Positions 1 to 8,008 of a stretch of DNA of 38,372 bases are shown one piece after another (the stretch's first letter is position 1; every line of letters begins with the position of its first letter). This DNA is from an uncultured Lachnospiraceae bacterium. Lineage in GTDB: Bacteria; Bacillota; Clostridia; Lachnospirales; Lachnospiraceae. The notes under the pieces were generated by a model, which did not search any database, was not told where the DNA came from, and saw only the letters and a list, made by a program, of their open reading frames with translations. The position numbers were made by a program, and so were the translations under genes. The stretch is from positions 1 to 38,372 of the forward strand of contig CANQRW010000029.1 in NCBI GenBank assembly GCA_947626365.1. Reading direction: 5' to 3'.

Positions 1-582
1 TCCAAACTGACCCCGCGCTGGTTTTACGCCGGGATGCTCAGCCAGCTCGGACTGGAGGCAAAGTATTACCGGAGCGCGGCCAAACGCCAGCTCCAGAAAG
101 AGATCGAGATCCTCCGCGGGGTCCATCACCAGAAGGTTGTCTGCGTGCTGGATGAAGCGCACCTTTTGGAAAAAGAGACCATTGAGGAATTCCGCTTCCT
201 GCTGAATTACCGGTTCGACTCCATGAGCCCGCTGGCACTGATCCTGGTAGGACAGTCGGAACTATGGGATGACAAGCTCCGGTTAAAACGGTACGACGCG
301 GTACGCCAGCGGATCGACCTGAACTGCGTCCTGCCGCACCTGAGCCGCTCAGAGACAGAAAAATACATCCAGGCACATCTGGATTACGCGCAGTGCAGGC
401 AGGAACTGTTTACTTCCCGGGCATTCGACGAGATCTATAAAGTATCATCCGGCATACCAAGGGTGATCAACCGGATCAGTGAAAAAGCGCTGATGTACTG
501 TTTCCAACAGCAGCACCGCCTGGTTGACGACCACACGGTCACCTATGTGGCGGAACATGAAATGCTCGGAGGTGACAGCTGA
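1..582 (+). CDS. ExeA/TniB-like AAA ATPase of a transposon (5' truncated by the window)
   Basis: The reading frame is open from base 1, so the start and the Walker A motif lie outside the window. The visible 194 residues carry a Walker B motif (VVCVLDEAHLL), a sensor-1-like segment (LALILVGQSEL), an arginine-rich RLKRYDAVRQRI stretch, and the C-terminal lid motif SSGIPRVINRISEKAL typical of the ExeA/GspA and TniB/MuB-like group. Such ATPases bind target DNA and activate a partner DDE transposase. The first in-frame ATG in the window (34) is internal. The next gene starts one base into this stop codon (TGATG), so the two are translationally coupled. A role in transposition is inferred from family and position. 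Confidence 0.8.
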   Translation, partial: SKLTPRWFYAGMLSQLGLEAKYYRSAAKRQLQKEIEILRGVHHQKVVCVLDEAHLLEKETIEEFRFLLNYRFDSMSPLALILVGQSELWDDKLRLKRYDAVRQRIDLNCVLPHLSRSETEKYIQAHLDYAQCRQELFTSRAFDEIYKVSSGIPRVINRISEKALMYCFQQQHRLVDDHTVTYVAEHEMLGGDS

Positions 583-827
583 TGAAAAAAACGAACGGGT
601 TAACCATCTGGGATGTCTTCAATGAATACGCGGATGTCCGCGATGACCTGGAAGATGTCCTTCTCTCCTATGAATGCCTTCAAAGCGAGATCGGGGATGC
701 CATGGACGCCATTGCGGAGGAATTAGAGGCCCTCCATAACAGGCTGGCTGCCTGTGACAGGATTTTCCGCCGTTACAAAATAACGTCTTCAGACCAGGCA
801 GGGGAAACGGAAGACTCCCTCATTTAG
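582..827 (+). CDS. Small acidic accessory protein of the transposon
   Basis: This encodes 81 residues with no domain I can name. It is strongly acidic and predicted helical in its middle (residues about 12-60, with regular leucine and alanine spacing), ending in a polar tail. It begins with an ATG overlapping the stop of the ATPase gene by one base, after a GGAGG ribosome-binding site within that gene's end. Small proteins of this kind commonly follow the ATPase gene in ExeA-type transposons, so I take it as an accessory factor. There is no direct evidence of function. Confidence 0.6.
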   Translation: MKKTNGLTIWDVFNEYADVRDDLEDVLLSYECLQSEIGDAMDAIAEELEALHNRLAACDRIFRRYKITSSDQAGETEDSLI

Positions 828-953
828 CAGCAAGTAAAGATACATTGGAGGTGGCAGTGGCAGCGCCGCCTCCAAACATCATGCACAATAAAGACAGCGA
901 AGTTAGCAGTTCAAGGACAAACCAGGTGATCTATTTATGGACTTCCTGGGAGA

Positions 954-1655
954 TCAGCAACAATATATGTCTTTGCTCCCTGCAACCAGATGATATTGAT
1001 TGCCAATAAATGCAAAATCACCGCCCATTTCTATTAAAAATGCCCGGATGTTATTTACCAGCTGCATTTCCAGTTCATGCTCTGAATACTCTGGAGAAAG
1101 CTCTGCGAAGTCAAACATATATTCATCTTTTATTGCCAATTTTGCCTGGGCCCTCCGTTCTTTCGGAAGTGTCAGATCAAAATTTGTCTGGCTCAGCAGA
1201 TATTTTTCATATGTCTGGGCTTCTATAAAATTGCTCAGTATGCGCTTCGTCCAGCCATATCGTTTTACCATTTGTATGTAAAATTCTTTCTGCAAGTCAT
1301 CCTTGCATCTCTCCATAATGATAATATTATTGCTCCAACTGATTTCTCGCACCAGTGGTGCGAGTTTTTCTGAATCGCGATATGTCAGATAAAAATTGCG
1401 CATTCTCCAAAGGTTTGCTGCGGAATATCCCCTGGCACCCGGAAATTCTTTTTGCAGTTCTTTCGATAATACTTGAACAATAGATTTTCCCCAGCCTTTT
1501 TCTTCCTGCTGTCTATATATTTCCTCCCCAATTTCCCAATAAAGATTTATCGTTTCAGAATTAACCATCTGCAATACACGATATTGTTTTTGTTGGATCA
1601 TTTGTTTTAGATAATCTACAAGAGGTTCATATCCTGTAATTTCATTCTTTCCCAT
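954..1655 (-). pseudogene. DUF1016 (YhcG-type) nuclease gene, 3' end lost at the transposon boundary
   Basis: The product resembles the N-terminal DUF1016 domain and the beginning of the PD-(D/E)XK nuclease domain of YhcG-like proteins. Visible signatures are NLYWEIGEEI, GYSAANLWRMRNFY, EISWSNNIIIMERC and FIGNQYHLVAG. Intact members run to about 340 residues and carry the nuclease residues after this point. Here the frame ends with DIYCC and a stop, so the catalytic part is missing. I choose the ATG at 1655 because AGGAGG-like GGAGG stands five bases before it; an upstream GTG at 1676 is in frame but has no site. The 3' end abuts the presumed transposon end. YhcG proteins are often encoded near restriction-modification genes, but none is visible here. 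Confidence 0.8.
1342..1370. repeat. Palindromic 29-bp repeat, copy 1 (inside the DUF1016 gene)
   Basis: This copy contains the near-perfect palindrome CTCGCACCAGTGGTGCGAG (1346-1364). It matches the copy at 1666-1694 at 26 of 29 positions. In the minus-strand reading frame it encodes KLAPLVREI. Confidence 0.75.
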
Positions 1656-1665
1656 GCGTACCTCC

Positions 1666-1694
1666 ATTTCTCGCACCAGCAGTGCGAGATTTTC
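1666..1694. repeat. Palindromic 29-bp repeat, copy 2 (between promoter and start of the DUF1016 gene)
   Basis: This copy contains CTCGCACCAGCAGTGCGAG (1670-1688) directly upstream of the ribosome-binding site. Its place just downstream of the predicted minus-strand promoter fits an operator. It also reads in frame as NLALLVREM, close to the peptide encoded by copy 1, so a segmental duplication is an alternative. Confidence 0.7.
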
Positions 1695-1701
1695 AAAAAT
1701 A

Positions 1702-1729
1702 TATTTACCACATATATATGGTCTGTCAA
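1702..1729 (-). promoter_or_regulatory. Predicted sigma-A promoter of the DUF1016 gene
   Basis: On the minus strand there is a perfect -35 TTGACA (1724-1729) and a -10 TAAATA (1702-1707) with a 16-bp spacer. The palindrome at 1670-1688 would begin near the transcription start. Confidence 0.5.
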
Positions 1730-1948
1730 ATTTAATTTTGTTTTATCCTTAAATAAGAGATTCCTCTTTCAGTCCCTACAGTTCTGTCTCATGTTATAAG
1801 CGATTGTGTGCCCCCGGAAAAACCCGATATTTCAAGGATTACGGAACTATTATGATTATCTATCTCCTGTCTCCATATTTAACCCGGCCCAGGCGAGGGC
1901 GGCAAATCCTTGAAAATCACTCTGTCTTGATTATAGCGAAACGTATAT

Positions 1949-1997
1949 AAAAAGTGAATACCCAACTTTGACGGACGTTCAAAAATGAATACCTGCC
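1949..1997. mobile_element. Possible remnant of an IS21-family end
   Basis: Two copies of AAAARTGAATACC, 31 bp apart, with CAACTTTGACG between them resemble the multiple terminal repeats of IS21-family elements from Clostridia as I remember them. No istA or istB gene is present, so this would be only an orphan end. The family assignment is tentative. Confidence 0.3.
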
Positions 1998-2314
1998 AAA
2001 AAGTTCTTATATTTTGTTTGGATTGCTCAAATACTTTGATGTCACAACATTTCCAGGCATTATATGAAAAGACAATGCGCCACGGAATATTGAGCTATCC
2101 AAACTCCTGCGGCAGGCATCTGGAAGGTGGGAAATTTCGACACCAGCAGGAAGTTCTACCGGCTGCGAAATTTCTGTAAAATGACCTTGACAGGAAGAGT
2201 TAGCGATAGTAAACTGAAATTGACTTAGAGTTAGCTAAAGCTAACTATAAAAAAGATGTGTCGAGGATTTCATTGAAGACGGTAAAGATGTGAGAAAAGG
2301 AGAACAGAAAAGCT

Positions 2315-3229
2315 ATGAAAACGAGCGCGAAACGTGCGATAGAACAGCTGACCCTGACGCCGAATGAGGAATTTACGATGAAAGAAAATGGTTTTGTAGG
2401 AACGCTCTACAGACCTGAGAAAGATGAATACCCCGGCAAAGCGGTCATCATGTTTGGCGGCAGCGATGGGATTTATCCTTTCACAAGGCTGATGGCAGAG
2501 AAGTACGTCAAGCGAGGCATGGCCATGCTGGCGCTGGCGTATTGGAACGAGCCTGGTCTGCCGGATTGCTTTGAAAAAATTCCGGTAGAGGTGGTGGAAA
2601 AAGCGGCTCTTTGGCTTTGGGAGCACGGATATGAGAAAGTAGGACTATGGGGCATTTCCATGGGGGCGGAGCTGGCGTTGTTGGCCGGAAGCCTGATGCC
2701 GGAACTGATCTCCTGCGTGACGGCGGTGTGCCCGATAAACATTTGCGGACAGGGATTTATCAAGAAAAAAGGCGTTATGCTGTTGGATTGTTCTGCGTTT
2801 AGCTGGCGCGGCAAGGAGATTCCCTGGGCCCGGCTGCGTTTTTCCAGAAGGCGGGTCCTTCGGGATAGTTTGCGGGAGAAAGGGGTGTGCCTTCGCTCCT
2901 GCTACGAGAACGCAGTGCTGTACGCGCCTGAGGAGGCACAAATTAAAGTGGAAAACATCGATGGCCCGGTGCTGCTGTTCTACCCGGAATACGATGTCAT
3001 GTGGCCCTCCGAACTGGCGGCGAAAAGAATTACGGAACGTCTGAAGAAGAAGGATTTCGCACACCTATATAAATGCGTTAGCTACCGATATGCCAGTCAT
3101 ATGCTTATTCCGGTGACTTCCCGCTTCTCGATGATGTTTAAGGCGGAGCGGAAATATCCGGAGAAATGCCGGCAGAGCGATACGGACGCTTTTGAAAAGA
3201 CACTGGTGTTCTGGAAGGAAGTCTGGTGA
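2315..3229 (+). CDS. Alpha/beta hydrolase of the BAAT / acyl-CoA thioester hydrolase C-terminal type
   Basis: The 304-residue protein has an alpha/beta-hydrolase core: an oxyanion-loop strand (AVIMFGGSDG, about residue 46), the nucleophile elbow GISMGAE (about 111), a likely acid in FYPEYDVMWPS (about 225) and a histidine in YASHMLIP (about 262). The region matches the C-terminal domain of bile-acid-CoA:amino-acid N-acyltransferases and acyl-CoA thioesterases. The N-terminal thioesterase-specific domain of the eukaryotic enzymes is absent, as is usual for bacterial members. The nucleophile is serine, so hydrolysis is more likely than acyl transfer; the substrate is unknown. AAAGGAGA lies before the ATG. 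It stands alone, with the convergent HAD gene downstream. Confidence 0.8.
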   Translation: MKTSAKRAIEQLTLTPNEEFTMKENGFVGTLYRPEKDEYPGKAVIMFGGSDGIYPFTRLMAEKYVKRGMAMLALAYWNEPGLPDCFEKIPVEVVEKAALWLWEHGYEKVGLWGISMGAELALLAGSLMPELISCVTAVCPINICGQGFIKKKGVMLLDCSAFSWRGKEIPWARLRFSRRRVLRDSLREKGVCLRSCYENAVLYAPEEAQIKVENIDGPVLLFYPEYDVMWPSELAAKRITERLKKKDFAHLYKCVSYRYASHMLIPVTSRFSMMFKAERKYPEKCRQSDTDAFEKTLVFWKEVW

Positions 3230-3284
3230 GATAGGGAAGACAGCAAGGTATTACAGCAGTTCTGCAGCGGCCTTTTGTATGTAT

Positions 3285-3938
3285 TTATTTCGAAAATAAA
3301 TAGTCCATCACCGCTGCAAGGGACGGCAGAATAATCTCGGAAAGCCGTTCCATCTCTTTCGTCGGCTCCGACAGGTCCGGCACCATGATGGGGTGAAGGC
3401 CGGCTGCCTGGGCGGAGCGGATGCCATTATAGGAGTCTTCTATGGCGTAAGCGTCTTCAGGCGCAACCTGTAGTTCCTCGCAGGCCTTCCGGAAGATATC
3501 CGGGGCCGGTTTGCTTTTTTCTACCATGTCCCCACAGATAATCTTGTGAAAATAGGAAATGATTCCGGCATCGGTGAGCTCTTCTACAACAACTTCCCTC
3601 CGGGTAGAAGAGGCCAAAGCGATAAGGACGCCGCGCGCCCTCAGGGTGGACAGAAGTTCTGTGACGCCGGGTTTCATGGGCAGACGGCCATTGCCGTATC
3701 GGGAGTGAAAGATGGAAGAGGCCTCGGCCCGGTAGGCATCATAGGGGAAATCGTCTCCGTAGCGGTTTTGCATGATACGTTTTGTGCCGGGAGCGTTAAC
3801 CCCCAGACAAGCCATATAGGTTGTCTCGATGTCCGGTATATCGTACCGATCGGCAATGATTTTCCAGCAATCCCGGACTGCGCGTTCGGAATCAAAGATA
3901 ACTCCGTCCATATCAAATACGACCGCTTTAAAGTTCAT
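3285..3938 (-). CDS. HAD-superfamily phosphatase, beta-phosphoglucomutase-like
   Basis: The 217-residue protein shows all four HAD motifs: FDMDGVIFDSE (motif I, nucleophile Asp with the +2 Asp, residues about 8-18), ASSTRR (motif II, about 108), the lysine in KSKPAPDIF (motif III, about 141) and AIEDSYNG (motif IV, about 162). A helical cap lies between motifs I and II, which places it in subfamily IA with beta-phosphoglucomutases and small sugar-phosphate phosphatases. The substrate cannot be read from sequence. It converges on the upstream hydrolase gene with a 55-bp gap. It is transcribed away from the partner-switching operon, so the 3939-4152 gap holds divergent promoters. Confidence 0.85.
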   Translation of the reverse strand: MNFKAVVFDMDGVIFDSERAVRDCWKIIADRYDIPDIETTYMACLGVNAPGTKRIMQNRYGDDFPYDAYRAEASSIFHSRYGNGRLPMKPGVTELLSTLRARGVLIALASSTRREVVVEELTDAGIISYFHKIICGDMVEKSKPAPDIFRKACEELQVAPEDAYAIEDSYNGIRSAQAAGLHPIMVPDLSEPTKEMERLSEIILPSLAAVMDYLFSK

Positions 3939-4045
3939 GGCAGCTGCTTCCTTTCTGAAAATGGTTGACTTTAAAGAGGACTATAACATATATTTGCGGA
4001 AAAATCCATAAAGCTTAGGGAAAATGATATTTTGTATCAGCAGCT

Positions 4046-4107
4046 GACACTTCTTTAATATTTCTTTAATATTTCTTTATTTTTTCTTTATATTTTTCTG
4101 CTATAAT
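4046..4107 (+). promoter_or_regulatory. T-rich upstream tract and extended -10 promoter of the STAS operon
   Basis: An extended -10 element, TGCTATAAT (4099-4107), precedes the STAS gene. No good -35 is present. Instead, tandem TTCTTTAATAT-like repeats and long T runs lie just upstream (about 4050-4095), an arrangement expected of an UP-element or curved DNA. The HAD gene's promoter would lie in the same 214-bp gap. Confidence 0.5.
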
Positions 4108-4152
4108 AATTATTCATTATTATCATGTAATAAATCAAGGAGGTTTATAAAA

Positions 4153-4449
4153 ATGACAATTAATAAAAACAAAGTTGGAACAGAAATGACCATAGCGCTG
4201 ACCGGGCGCCTGGATACGACGACGGCGCCGCTGCTGGAGCAGGAACTGCAGAACAACCTGGCGGGAGTGGAGAGTCTGATTTTTGACCTGCAGGCATTGG
4301 AGTATATTTCTTCCGCCGGTTTGCGGGTGCTTCTTTACGCTCAGAAGGTAATGAATCGGCAGGGCAGCATGGTGGTGCGGAATGCGAATGATATGATTCA
4401 GGAGGTTTTCGACATTACCGGATTTGCAGATATTTTGACGATTGAATAA
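4153..4449 (+). CDS. STAS-domain anti-sigma factor antagonist (SpoIIAA/RsbV-like)
   Basis: At 98 residues, this is a single STAS domain of usual length. The motif YISSAGLRVLL (about residues 57-67) carries the serine phosphorylated in SpoIIAA and RsbV relatives. In those systems the unphosphorylated protein captures an anti-sigma kinase, and a PP2C phosphatase reactivates it. A perfect AAGGAGG precedes the ATG by eight bases. It is first in an operon of three: an HATPase-like gene follows after 18 bp, then the phosphatase fusion. No sigma factor gene lies nearby, so the regulated target is unknown and may not be a sigma factor. Confidence 0.9.
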   Translation: MTINKNKVGTEMTIALTGRLDTTTAPLLEQELQNNLAGVESLIFDLQALEYISSAGLRVLLYAQKVMNRQGSMVVRNANDMIQEVFDITGFADILTIE

Positions 4450-4467
4450 GAAAGGGGTCAGTGTTGT

Positions 4468-5091
4468 ATGGAAACAGATAGAATTGTGATAAATAACCGC
4501 GGGATCGGAATGACAAAAGCGTATTCGGAGCTGGACAAATTCGCGCAGTATCAGGGTCTGACCTATAAAGAAGGCCTTCGTCTTCGTCTTCTGGCGGAAG
4601 AGATGTTCGGAATGGTTCAGGGAATCGTAGGCGATTTCGGCGCTTATTTCTGGCTGGAAGGTGAAAAAAAGGATGTGGAGCTTCACCTGGAAGCTTATGT
4701 AGATATGGATATGGATAAGCGGGAGGAGCTGCTTTCCGTATCCAGCAGCGGCAAGAATATGGCTGCAAAGGGCGTTATGGGAAAGCTTCGGGATCTGATG
4801 GAAAGTTATCTTCTGAATTATGAGGATATCAGCCGCTATGCATCGGATGCCGGAATTAATATGTTTCCCTACGATGACTGCGGTATGATGTATACCGGTA
4901 TGGACTGGAACAACCATTATTGGTCTTTGGAGAGATATAAAAGCGGCGTGGAAGAACATATGGCAGAGGCGTCGGCTGCTCAGGCGTGGGATGAGCTGGA
5001 GAAATCCATCGTGGGCAAACTGGCAGATGACGTGTTAGTTGGGATCCGTTCTGATAAAGTGGAACTGGTTATTAAGAAGAATTTCGCGTAA
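4468..5091 (+). CDS. Degenerate HATPase-like protein of the partner-switching operon
   Basis: The 207-residue protein sits between the STAS gene and the phosphatase, where RsbW/SpoIIAB-type kinases are expected. A helix reading LRLRLLAEEMFGMVQGIVG (about 33-51) resembles the N-box helix of GHKL kinases, but the invariant asparagine and the later DxGxG boxes are not evident. A conserved-looking central part (SVSSSGKNMAAKGVMGKLRD) and a long acidic helix follow. ATP binding is therefore doubtful, and it could act as a non-catalytic binder. It is soluble, with no signal peptide. The start is preceded by AAAGGGGT. I infer a role as partner of the STAS protein from gene order; the name is tentative. 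Confidence 0.6.
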   Translation: METDRIVINNRGIGMTKAYSELDKFAQYQGLTYKEGLRLRLLAEEMFGMVQGIVGDFGAYFWLEGEKKDVELHLEAYVDMDMDKREELLSVSSSGKNMAAKGVMGKLRDLMESYLLNYEDISRYASDAGINMFPYDDCGMMYTGMDWNNHYWSLERYKSGVEEHMAEASAAQAWDELEKSIVGKLADDVLVGIRSDKVELVIKKNFA

Positions 5092-5124
5092 TCCGCGCGC
5101 TGAAGTGAAAAGAGCATAAAAGAG

Positions 5125-7977
5125 ATGAATGTTTATTTCCCTTTGATTGTGATGGCCCTTATTACGGCAGCAGTGTCAGCAGGCCTGTATCTGGCGGAGA
5201 AAAAGACGGCCTTCGGCGTCTGGAGGCCGAAGACACGCCAGGTTCTTTACGGAGTTATTTTCGGTATTCTGTCAATATGCGGAACAGAATTCGGCGCTAA
5301 CGCAGGAGGCATTACCATGAATGAGAGTACGGCGGCTCCCCTATGCGCCGGACTTATTTTTGGTGCGCCGGCCGGTGTCATTTCCGGCCTTATAGGAGGC
5401 GTGGAACGCTACTTTGCAACCTATTGGGGAGCCGGGTATTACGGCCGCTATGCCGGAAGCATTTCCATCATGTTTGCCGGAGTTTCCGGGGCGGCTATGC
5501 GCCGATTCATGTTCGATGATAAGAAGCCGGCCTGGTATTACGGATTGGCAGCAGGCATTATCGCGGAGGTGGTGGATATGCTGCTTCTTTTGCTGACAAG
5601 GACAGATAATATTCGGGAGGCGTTTTATACGGTAGAACTGGGAACGCTGCCGCTGGCTCTGATGAATGGTCTGGCAGTAATGCTGGCGCTGTTTCTGGTA
5701 TCCGTTTTGGGAAAAGCCAGGGACGGACAGAATTCAGGAGGCAGCAGGGAAGGGCTGGTTCAAACCTTTCAGAAATGGCTTTTGGCCTGTGTAACCTGTG
5801 CCTTTCTTGCTACCAGTATTTTTACGTTCTGGGTAGAGGACGGTATTACCGACAGTCAGATTGAAAACACGCTGAAGCTGAATATCTCAGATGTAAGCCG
5901 GGATATTCTGGATGCTTCTGATGAGAATCTGCTGAAGGTGACCAGGGAAGCTGCGGTGCTGCTGCAGATGACGTCGAAAGATATCAGCAAAGTAAACTCG
6001 GAAACGCTGCGCAGAATCCGCCGATATCTTCATGTGGCGGAACTGGATCTGGTGAACGATCAGGGTATTTTGACAGCTACTACTTTGGACGGGGCAGAAG
6101 GCTACGACATGGCTTCTCAGGAGCAGTCTGCGTCGTTCCTTAAGCTTCTTGAGGGGGAGCAGGAGATGGTTCAGAGCTATCAGCCTACTGGTTTCGATTC
6201 TTCCATTTCCCGCAAATACGCCGGCATAGCTCTTGAAGGCGGCGGCTTTCTGCAGGTAGGATACGATGCGGTTCAGTTTCAGAGGGATATTGCCGATCAG
6301 GCGGCGGATGCCACCAATAACCGCCATGTGGGCGAGAGCGGCTTCATCGTGATCTGTGATGAAAACTGGAAGATTGTCAGTGATTCCAGCGGCCATGAGG
6401 GCCAGGACATGAAGGATCTGAACACTACAGGATATCGGCTGGACACGGAAAGCATGCCGGATTTTCAGGTGTTTCGGGCAGATATTTATGGTGTGCCTTC
6501 CCGCTGCATGTATATGCAGACAGAAGGGTATATTATCATGGGCGTGATTCCGGAATCGGAAGCCGTGTTTACCCGGAATGTGTCGGTTTATATTTCCATT
6601 TTCATGGAAGTTATCATATTCACCATACTGTTTGTCCTGATTTACATTCTGATCAAGTATCTGATCGTAGATAACATTCACCGGATCAATCAGTCCCTGA
6701 GTCAGATTACGGAAGGCGATCTGGAGGTGAAGGTAAATGTCCGGGCCAATGAGGAATTTGCATCCCTGTCCGATGATATTAACGCTACCGTTGATGTGCT
6801 GAAGCATTACATTGATGAAGCTGCCGCCCGGATTGACAAAGAACTGGCTCTGGCCAAGGCGATTCAGGCTTCGGCTCTTCCGTCAGTCTTTCCGCCCTAT
6901 CCTAACCGGACAGAATTTGATATCTGGGCAGGTATGCGGACAGCTAAGGAAGTGGGCGGGGATTTTTACGATTTCTATATGCTGGGCGATGAAAAACTGG
7001 TATTTCTGATTGCAGACGTGTCCGGCAAAGGAATTCCCGCAGCCATGTTTATGATGACGGCCAAGACGCTGATCAAAAGTCTGGCGGAGACCGGCCTGCC
7101 CGTAGAGCAGGTACTGACGGAGGCCAATGAGCAGCTGTGCGCCAATAACAGTGCCGGAATGTTTGTGACGGTCTGGATGGGCATTCTGGATCTGGAGACC
7201 GGCAGTTTGTCCTTCGGAAATGCGGGACATAATCCGCCCCTTCTGCGCAGGGCAGAAGGTACCTACGAGTATCTGAAATCCAGGCCGGGCCTGGTGCTTG
7301 CCGGTATGGAAGGAATTCGTTACCGGAAGAATGAAATCCGGCTGGAGCCGGGAGATATGCTTTATCTGTATACAGACGGCGTGACGGAGGCGACAGATGG
7401 GCAGGAGGAGCTTTACGGCGAAGAACGGCTGAACCGGTATCTGAACCGGCTGGGCAGCCGCGAACCGGAGACAATCTGTCGGGCTGTTCTGGAAGATGTG
7501 GACCGTTTTGTGGGAAATGCCCCGCAGTTTGATGATATTACCATGCTCTGCCTGATATATCGCGGCCACGGCCAGGAAATCACAGTGGAAGCTGTGACAG
7601 ACAATGTGAAGAAAGTCACAGAATTTGTGGAGGCACGGCTTGAGGAGGCCGGCTGTCCCTTTAAGGTGATCGCGCAGCTTGATGTAGCAATTGATGAGAT
7701 CTTCAGCAATATCGTCAGGTATGCTTACGGGGACAAATCCGGAGAAGCGACGGTTCGTATAGAAATTAATGAGAAGATTCCGGAGGCAGCCCTTACATTT
7801 ATGGATAACGGAAGTCCATTTAATCCGCTGGAGCGGGAAGATCCGGATGTAACGCTGTCCGCCGGTGAGCGTGAGATTGGCGGTCTGGGAATTTTCCTGG
7901 TGAAGAAGACTATGGATCAGATGGAATATGAATACAGGGAGGGAACCAACCGGCTGAAAATTGTGAAAAAGTGGTAA
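5125..7977 (+). CDS. Membrane sensor fused to a SpoIIE/RsbU-type PP2C phosphatase and a C-terminal HATPase
   Basis: The 950-residue protein has four parts. Residues 1-200 form a multi-helix membrane region like the 5TM-5TMR domain of LytS (NESTAAPLCAGLIFGAPAG, GLIGG). Residues about 240-485 form an extracytoplasmic cache-like domain between helices at about 217-232 and 488-512. A HAMP-like linker follows (about 513-570), then a PP2C phosphatase with GGDFYDF (about 611), DVSGKG, NAGHNPP and a final DDITMLCL (about 803). The C-terminus is an RsbW-like HATPase with DEIFSNIVRYAYG (N-box, about 857) and GGLGIFLVKK. It presumably senses a ligand outside the cell and dephosphorylates the STAS protein. 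Having kinase and phosphatase modules in one chain makes it a potentially self-contained switch. Confidence 0.9.
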   Translation: MNVYFPLIVMALITAAVSAGLYLAEKKTAFGVWRPKTRQVLYGVIFGILSICGTEFGANAGGITMNESTAAPLCAGLIFGAPAGVISGLIGGVERYFATYWGAGYYGRYAGSISIMFAGVSGAAMRRFMFDDKKPAWYYGLAAGIIAEVVDMLLLLLTRTDNIREAFYTVELGTLPLALMNGLAVMLALFLVSVLGKARDGQNSGGSREGLVQTFQKWLLACVTCAFLATSIFTFWVEDGITDSQIENTLKLNISDVSRDILDASDENLLKVTREAAVLLQMTSKDISKVNSETLRRIRRYLHVAELDLVNDQGILTATTLDGAEGYDMASQEQSASFLKLLEGEQEMVQSYQPTGFDSSISRKYAGIALEGGGFLQVGYDAVQFQRDIADQAADATNNRHVGESGFIVICDENWKIVSDSSGHEGQDMKDLNTTGYRLDTESMPDFQVFRADIYGVPSRCMYMQTEGYIIMGVIPESEAVFTRNVSVYISIFMEVIIFTILFVLIYILIKYLIVDNIHRINQSLSQITEGDLEVKVNVRANEEFASLSDDINATVDVLKHYIDEAAARIDKELALAKAIQASALPSVFPPYPNRTEFDIWAGMRTAKEVGGDFYDFYMLGDEKLVFLIADVSGKGIPAAMFMMTAKTLIKSLAETGLPVEQVLTEANEQLCANNSAGMFVTVWMGILDLETGSLSFGNAGHNPPLLRRAEGTYEYLKSRPGLVLAGMEGIRYRKNEIRLEPGDMLYLYTDGVTEATDGQEELYGEERLNRYLNRLGSREPETICRAVLEDVDRFVGNAPQFDDITMLCLIYRGHGQEITVEAVTDNVKKVTEFVEARLEEAGCPFKVIAQLDVAIDEIFSNIVRYAYGDKSGEATVRIEINEKIPEAALTFMDNGSPFNPLEREDPDVTLSAGEREIGGLGIFLVKKTMDQMEYEYREGTNRLKIVKKW

Positions 7978-8008
7978 GACAGTTACAAATGAAAAGAGGG
8001 AATGTATT

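Larger units (their letters stand above)
1..968 (+). mobile_element. Right part of a transposon with an ExeA/TniB-like ATPase; left part lies outside the window
   Basis: The first two genes are typical accessory genes of DDE transposons that pair a transposase with an AAA ATPase. The transposase itself would lie to the left, outside the window. Homology of the neighbouring DUF1016 gene stops abruptly near 960-968, which I take as the element end. Read on the minus strand, the end would begin TGTTGCTGATCTCCC. It contains two related GTCC motifs (AAGTCCAT near 938-946 and TTGTCCTTGAAC near 911-922) that could be transposase sites. The exact terminus and the family name are inference. Confidence 0.5.
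1695..2314. other. Gene-poor stretch with insertion-sequence debris
   Basis: I find no convincing gene in this 620-base stretch. A 64-codon frame at 1985-2179 has no recognisable domain and no ribosome-binding site. The stretch holds an 11-bp inverted repeat, TTTCAAGGATT (1830-1840) and its complement (1905-1915), resembling IS termini. It also has the direct repeat AAAARTGAATACC at 1950-1962 and 1981-1993, and a perfect stem-loop AGTTAGCT-AA-AGCTAACT (2229-2246). Confidence 0.6.

Noticed and set aside
1985-2179. 64-codon frame in the gene-poor stretch
   Set aside because: No ribosome-binding site and no recognisable family; it begins within an apparent IS end.
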